Shown: piece by piece, positions 13,824 to 16,931 of the stretch
Position numbering within the stretch: the first letter of the stretch is position 1
Layout: each line of letters opens with the position of its first letter
Assembly (NCBI GenBank): GCA_946479905.1
Contig: CAMLIA010000083.1
Coordinates: 1-16,931, forward strand
DNA from: an uncultured Frankiales bacterium
Lineage (GTDB): Bacteria; Actinomycetota; Actinomycetes; Mycobacteriales; SCTD01
Length of the DNA: 16,931 nt
Reading direction: 5' to 3'
Translations under genes and position numbers: made by a program
Notes under the pieces: model-generated
Told to the model about the DNA's origin: nothing
What the model saw: the letters and a program-made list of their open reading frames with translations, nothing else
Databases searched by the model: none

Positions 13824-15389
13824 ATGAGCGGCCGCGAGACCATCCGCCTGGGCGGCTCTGCGGCCTCGGGCGTCGGGGACCTCACCGACGACCTCCTCGC
13901 CGCGGACGAGTGGACCGATGCGATGCTCGCCGCTGCCGGCATCCCGGTCGTGGAGGTGCCCTTCGTCAGCATCGGTGGGGGGATCGGGTCGTTCGTCACT
14001 GTCGACTACCTGCGGATCGCGGGCGTGCCCACGCAGAGCATCAAGGTGCTCGGCAACAACGACTACCCGTGGTCGACCTACGAGTACCTCACGCGGAACT
14101 CGCAGATCCCGCGCGGTGAGCGGCTGCGCTCCGACAGCGCGAGCACGCCGGACAACATCTGGGGCTTCCCGAGCTACGCCGTCCGGGAGGCGCTGTCGGC
14201 GAAGGGCCTCAAGAACAAGGCGTTCCCGCTGTGGAACGTCCTCACCGAGCCGATCTTCAGCGACTACTACACGCCCAAGGCGGGCCAGGCGTTCACCAGC
14301 ATGGAGAAGGAGGCCGAGCGGATCGGCTACTTCGACTGCCTGGTCAAGGGCCTGGTGCGGATGGTCCGGAAGCGGCGCGGCGGCGGGTACTTCACGATCC
14401 TGACCCCGCCGGAGGGCACGTCGGCGACGAAGCGGGTGGCGTACCGCAGCCAGTGGGTGCACGTCGCCGTCGGCTACCCGGGGCTGAAGTTCCTCGACGA
14501 CCTGCAGGCGTACCGCACCAGCACCGGCGACTACACGACCGTGGTGAACGCCTACGAGCCGCACGAGGCGGTGTACGAGGACCTCCGCAAGCGCCCGGGG
14601 ACCGTCGTCCTCCGCGGCGGCGGCATCGTCGCGAGCCGCATCCTGCAACGGCTCATCGACGACCGCGACGCCCACGGCACCGAGGTCAGGATCGTGCACG
14701 TGTTCCGGACCTTCGTCGCCGGCTCGCACGGCCCGTCGATCTTCATGCGCCGGCGCGGCGGTGACGGTTGGGCCTACCAGGGCTTCAACTACCCGAAGTC
14801 GGTGTGGGGCGGGCAGCTCAAGGAGCGCATGCGCAAGCTGGAGGGCGCCGAGCGGGCCGCGCTGTACAAGACCATCGGCGGGACGAACACACCCGTGCGG
14901 AAGAGCTGGCAGGAACAGCTGAAGCGCGGGCGTGCGGAGGGCTGGTACCGCACCGTCACCGGCGAGGTCGAGTCGGTGGTGCCCCGGGAGGGCGGCGGGA
15001 CGACGACCCGGGTGGCCACCAAGGACGGCATCGTCGAGATCGCCGCGTCGTACATCATCGACGGCACCGGGCTCGAGGCCGACATCGGCGAGCACCGGCT
15101 GCTCGCGGACCTGCTGGCGCACAGCGGTGCCGGGCGCAACCCCATCGGCCGGCTCGACGTCGAGCGCACCTTCGAGGTCCGCGGCACGTCGAGCGGCGAG
15201 GGCCGGCTCTACGCCTCGGGCACCGCGACGCTCGGCGGCTACTTCCCCGGCGTCGACACCTTCCTCGGCCTGCAGATCGCCGCGCAGGAGATCGCTGACG
15301 ACCTCGCCCGGCAGGGCTTCGGCAAGCGGATCGGCCCGATCCGGTCCACGACCCAGTGGTTCAAGTGGGCCCGCGGGCAGAGGATCTGA
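13824..15389 (+). CDS. nucleotide-binding oxidoreductase, unrecognised family
   Basis: This 521-residue soluble protein has a Rossmann-type FAD or NAD(P) site near the start, VPFVSIGGGIGSF (GGGIGS at 51-56), and a second in the middle, TVVLRGGGIVASRIL (GGGIVAS at 265-271). Near the C-terminus are YIIDGTGLEADI (411-421) and RLYASGTATLGGYFPG, which look like the closing FAD strand of two-dinucleotide-domain flavoproteins such as flavin monooxygenases. I do not recognise the exact family or substrate. The ATG at 13824 was chosen because GGGGGTGA lies just upstream; an in-frame ATG at 13794 would add 10 residues with no ribosome-binding site. It is the first gene of a tight operon (3-nt gap to the membrane protein gene, which overlaps the FHA gene). 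It is divergent from an active Ser/Thr kinase, so regulation by phosphorylation is plausible but unproven. Confidence 0.75.
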   Translation: MSGRETIRLGGSAASGVGDLTDDLLAADEWTDAMLAAAGIPVVEVPFVSIGGGIGSFVTVDYLRIAGVPTQSIKVLGNNDYPWSTYEYLTRNSQIPRGERLRSDSASTPDNIWGFPSYAVREALSAKGLKNKAFPLWNVLTEPIFSDYYTPKAGQAFTSMEKEAERIGYFDCLVKGLVRMVRKRRGGGYFTILTPPEGTSATKRVAYRSQWVHVAVGYPGLKFLDDLQAYRTSTGDYTTVVNAYEPHEAVYEDLRKRPGTVVLRGGGIVASRILQRLIDDRDAHGTEVRIVHVFRTFVAGSHGPSIFMRRRGGDGWAYQGFNYPKSVWGGQLKERMRKLEGAERAALYKTIGGTNTPVRKSWQEQLKRGRAEGWYRTVTGEVESVVPREGGGTTTRVATKDGIVEIAASYIIDGTGLEADIGEHRLLADLLAHSGAGRNPIGRLDVERTFEVRGTSSGEGRLYASGTATLGGYFPGVDTFLGLQIAAQEIADDLARQGFGKRIGPIRSTTQWFKWARGQRI

Positions 15390-15392
15390 CCT

Positions 15393-15827
15393 GTGCTCCC
15401 CACCCTGAACGGCCGCATCCAGACGCGGGTCTTCGTGCTCGCCGTCATCGGGGGGCTGTGGGCGCTGGTCATCGGTCCGTTGCTGCCCGGCAGTGCCACC
15501 ACGGGCGACAAGCTCCGAGCGATGTACGGCGTCCTGCTGATCGTCGCGGTCCTGGGGGTGCTGTGGGAGCTCGTCTACCACGCCCTCATGCAGTTCCGGT
15601 GGGAGAAGGACTGGCCCACCCTGTTCGGGCTGCTCACGGGGGTGCCGGAGGGGCTGGTGGCCTTCGCCGTGGCGCGGTCCGGTGTCCTGGCCAGCACCGA
15701 GCACATCAGCGTCGAGGCGTTCCTGCTGGGCTTCGGCACGACCTGGCTGGTCACCTGGCTCTGGGTCAACGGCCCGATGCGGATCTTCACGGTCCACTGG
15801 CGGTTCCGTGGCGGGAGGTTGCTGTGA
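15393..15827 (+). CDS. small integral membrane protein, four predicted helices
   Basis: A GTG at 15393, 3 nt after the oxidoreductase stop and 8 nt after AGAGGA (15379-15384), begins a 144-residue protein. Hydrophobic segments are at about 12-31 (VFVLAVIGGLWALVIGPLL), 42-66 (GVLLIVAVLGVLWELVYHAL), 76-95 and 107-126 (EAFLLGFGTTWLVTWLWV). The short first tail is basic and the last (HWRFRGGRLL) strongly so, suggesting both ends are cytoplasmic. I do not recognise the family. Its stop overlaps the FHA gene start (GTGA), so translation is coupled. It could be a membrane anchor or partner for the FHA protein or the oxidoreductase; this is inference from gene order only. Confidence 0.85.
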   Translation: MLPTLNGRIQTRVFVLAVIGGLWALVIGPLLPGSATTGDKLRAMYGVLLIVAVLGVLWELVYHALMQFRWEKDWPTLFGLLTGVPEGLVAFAVARSGVLASTEHISVEAFLLGFGTTWLVTWLWVNGPMRIFTVHWRFRGGRLL

Positions 15828-16918
15828 GCTTCCAGGTCAGGCTGCTCAGCGGTGCCGGACTGCTGGCCCGCTACGGCGGGTCGCTGCTGCTGGTGCCGGC
15901 CGGATCAGCCCTCGCTGCTCCCGCCCTGGAGCTGCTCCGGAAGGTCGAGAGCGAGCACCCCGAGGAACCCGGCCGGGTGCTGCCGCGGCGGCTGGCCGGC
16001 CTGGTGGCCGAGAGCGAGGAGACCCCCACGCTCGCTCTGGTGTCGGCCTTGGCCGACGGCCTCGCGGTGCTGCTCGTCGGTGACGTCCGGATGGTGCTGA
16101 CGACCGAGTCGGGCACGAGCGTCCAGTCGGGTCGCGACGTCAGCACCTGGGTGGACCGGGTGGTCCGCGGCGACTGGTCCTCGCTGCTCGTGACGCTGGA
16201 CGGTGCAGGCGTCCCCGACCCGTTGAGCGACCTGGCGCAGGGCGTCGTGACCGCCGGTGGCGCGGAGCTGGCGCCCTCGGCCCCGGCCGTGTCGTCGAGG
16301 GCGCCGGCGCCCGAGCCGCCGACGGTCGTCGCGCCCGCGCCGCCTGTGGAGCTGCCTGCCGCTCCGCAGTTCGAGACCATCTCCCTGGCGGCCGATCCCG
16401 AGCCCGTGCCGCAGGTGCCCGAGGAACCGCCCGCAGCTGCGGACGCAGCAGTGGTGCAGGGCATCATGTGCTCGCGCAAGCACTTCAACGACCCCACGTC
16501 GATCTACTGCGCGATCTGCGGCATCTCGATGGTGCAGCAGACCCACAACCTGGTGGAGGGCATCCGTCCGCCGCTCGGGGTGCTCGTGATGGACGACGGC
16601 TCCGTCTACGCGCTGTCCGGCTCCTACGTCCTGGGCAGGGAGCCCGAGCACGCGCCCGAGGTCGTGTCCGGGGCGGCGGCGGCGCTGCCGTTGGACGACC
16701 CGGAGGTGACCATGTCGCGCGTGCACGCCAAGGTGGAGCTGGTCGACTGGACCGTGGAGCTCGTGGACGCCGGCTCCGCGAACGGCACCTACACGGCGGC
16801 GCCCGGCCAGACCGACTGGACCCGGCTGCCCAGCGGTGGACGGGTCGTCCTGACACCCGGCACCAAGGTGGCCCTGGGCGGTCGCACCCTGGTCTTCGAC
16901 AGCCACCACAAGCTCTGA
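15824..16918 (+). CDS. FHA-domain protein with zinc ribbon
   Basis: The GTG at 15824 overlaps the previous stop by 4 nt and follows GGGAGG (15813-15818) by 5 nt; the product has 364 residues. Residues 1-130 form a conserved-looking domain I do not recognise (GLLARYGGSLLLVPAG, VLLVGDVRMVLTTESG). A Pro/Ala/Val-rich linker (150-212) follows. A zinc ribbon comes next: Cys216, His220, Cys229 and Cys232 in CSRKHFNDPTSIYCAICG. The C-terminal FHA domain (about 252-360) has the phosphothreonine-binding residues Gly271-Arg272, Ser298-Arg299-x-His301 and Asn320-Gly321-Thr322. It should bind phosphothreonine peptides made by Ser/Thr kinases, and two such kinases lie nearby. The linker contains FETIS (183-187), resembling the ETTS phosphosite of GarA-type FHA proteins. 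It ends the visible operon, though more genes may follow past the window. Confidence 0.92.
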   Translation: MSFQVRLLSGAGLLARYGGSLLLVPAGSALAAPALELLRKVESEHPEEPGRVLPRRLAGLVAESEETPTLALVSALADGLAVLLVGDVRMVLTTESGTSVQSGRDVSTWVDRVVRGDWSSLLVTLDGAGVPDPLSDLAQGVVTAGGAELAPSAPAVSSRAPAPEPPTVVAPAPPVELPAAPQFETISLAADPEPVPQVPEEPPAAADAAVVQGIMCSRKHFNDPTSIYCAICGISMVQQTHNLVEGIRPPLGVLVMDDGSVYALSGSYVLGREPEHAPEVVSGAAAALPLDDPEVTMSRVHAKVELVDWTVELVDAGSANGTYTAAPGQTDWTRLPSGGRVVLTPGTKVALGGRTLVFDSHHKL

Positions 16919-16931
16919 GTGGCAGGCCGGC

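Noticed and set aside
13751..13999. In-frame N-terminal extension of the kinase ending at 12422
   Set aside because: It would overlap the divergent oxidoreductase by about 175 nt and reads as low-complexity Ser/Pro/Arg sequence; the kinase fold begins at SGLPDGYELV.
13782..15797. Open frame of 671 codons on the minus strand opposite the oxidoreductase
   Set aside because: It has no recognisable motif. The plus strand shows glycine-rich nucleotide-binding motifs, ribosome-binding sites and coupled starts.
16919..16931. GTG directly after the FHA stop as the start of another gene
   Set aside because: Only four codons remain in the window and no ribosome-binding site is visible, so it cannot be supported.

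Overview
The window is GC-rich DNA with strongly G/C-biased third codon positions, frequent GTG starts and many long spurious open frames opposite real genes. Gene content (MsiK-type sugar ABC ATPase, several membrane Ser/Thr kinases, FHA protein with zinc ribbon, small basic HTH protein) points to a high-GC actinobacterium. I cannot name the genus from sequence alone.

Region 1 (1-2845) is a sugar-utilisation locus. The 5' end of a LacI-family regulator runs off the left edge. It is divergent from a sugar ABC transporter ATPase and an alpha-glucosidase of family GH13, and a near-perfect LacI-type operator lies between them. No permease or binding protein is visible, so the ATPase may serve transporters encoded elsewhere.

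Region 2 (2874-7587) is a co-directional run: hemerythrin-like protein, two-domain GNAT acetyltransferase, 69-residue HTH protein, acyl-CoA dehydrogenase and ABC exporter half-transporter. The acetyltransferase reading frame continues, with no other stop, from the hemerythrin TAG codon. The dehydrogenase appears to have a leaderless promoter.

Region 3 (7588-7751) is a short convergent intergenic space with a structured repeat: two copies of one 34-nt unit with an inverted copy of its head between them, giving a long hairpin.

Region 4 (7752-16918) is a signalling region. It holds a soluble pseudokinase (HRD changed to HRS), a divergent CPA2-type cation/proton antiporter with a long soluble tail, and two single-pass membrane Ser/Thr kinases with different C-terminal sensor domains. 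Divergent from the last kinase is a tight three-gene operon: a nucleotide-binding oxidoreductase of unrecognised family, a four-helix membrane protein, and an FHA/zinc-ribbon protein. A plausible reading is that the membrane kinases phosphorylate proteins read by the FHA protein, linking envelope signals to a redox enzyme and perhaps to ion exchange. That link is inference; the individual domain calls are read directly from sequence. The candidate for an undescribed system is this kinase/pseudokinase, oxidoreductase, membrane protein and FHA unit.
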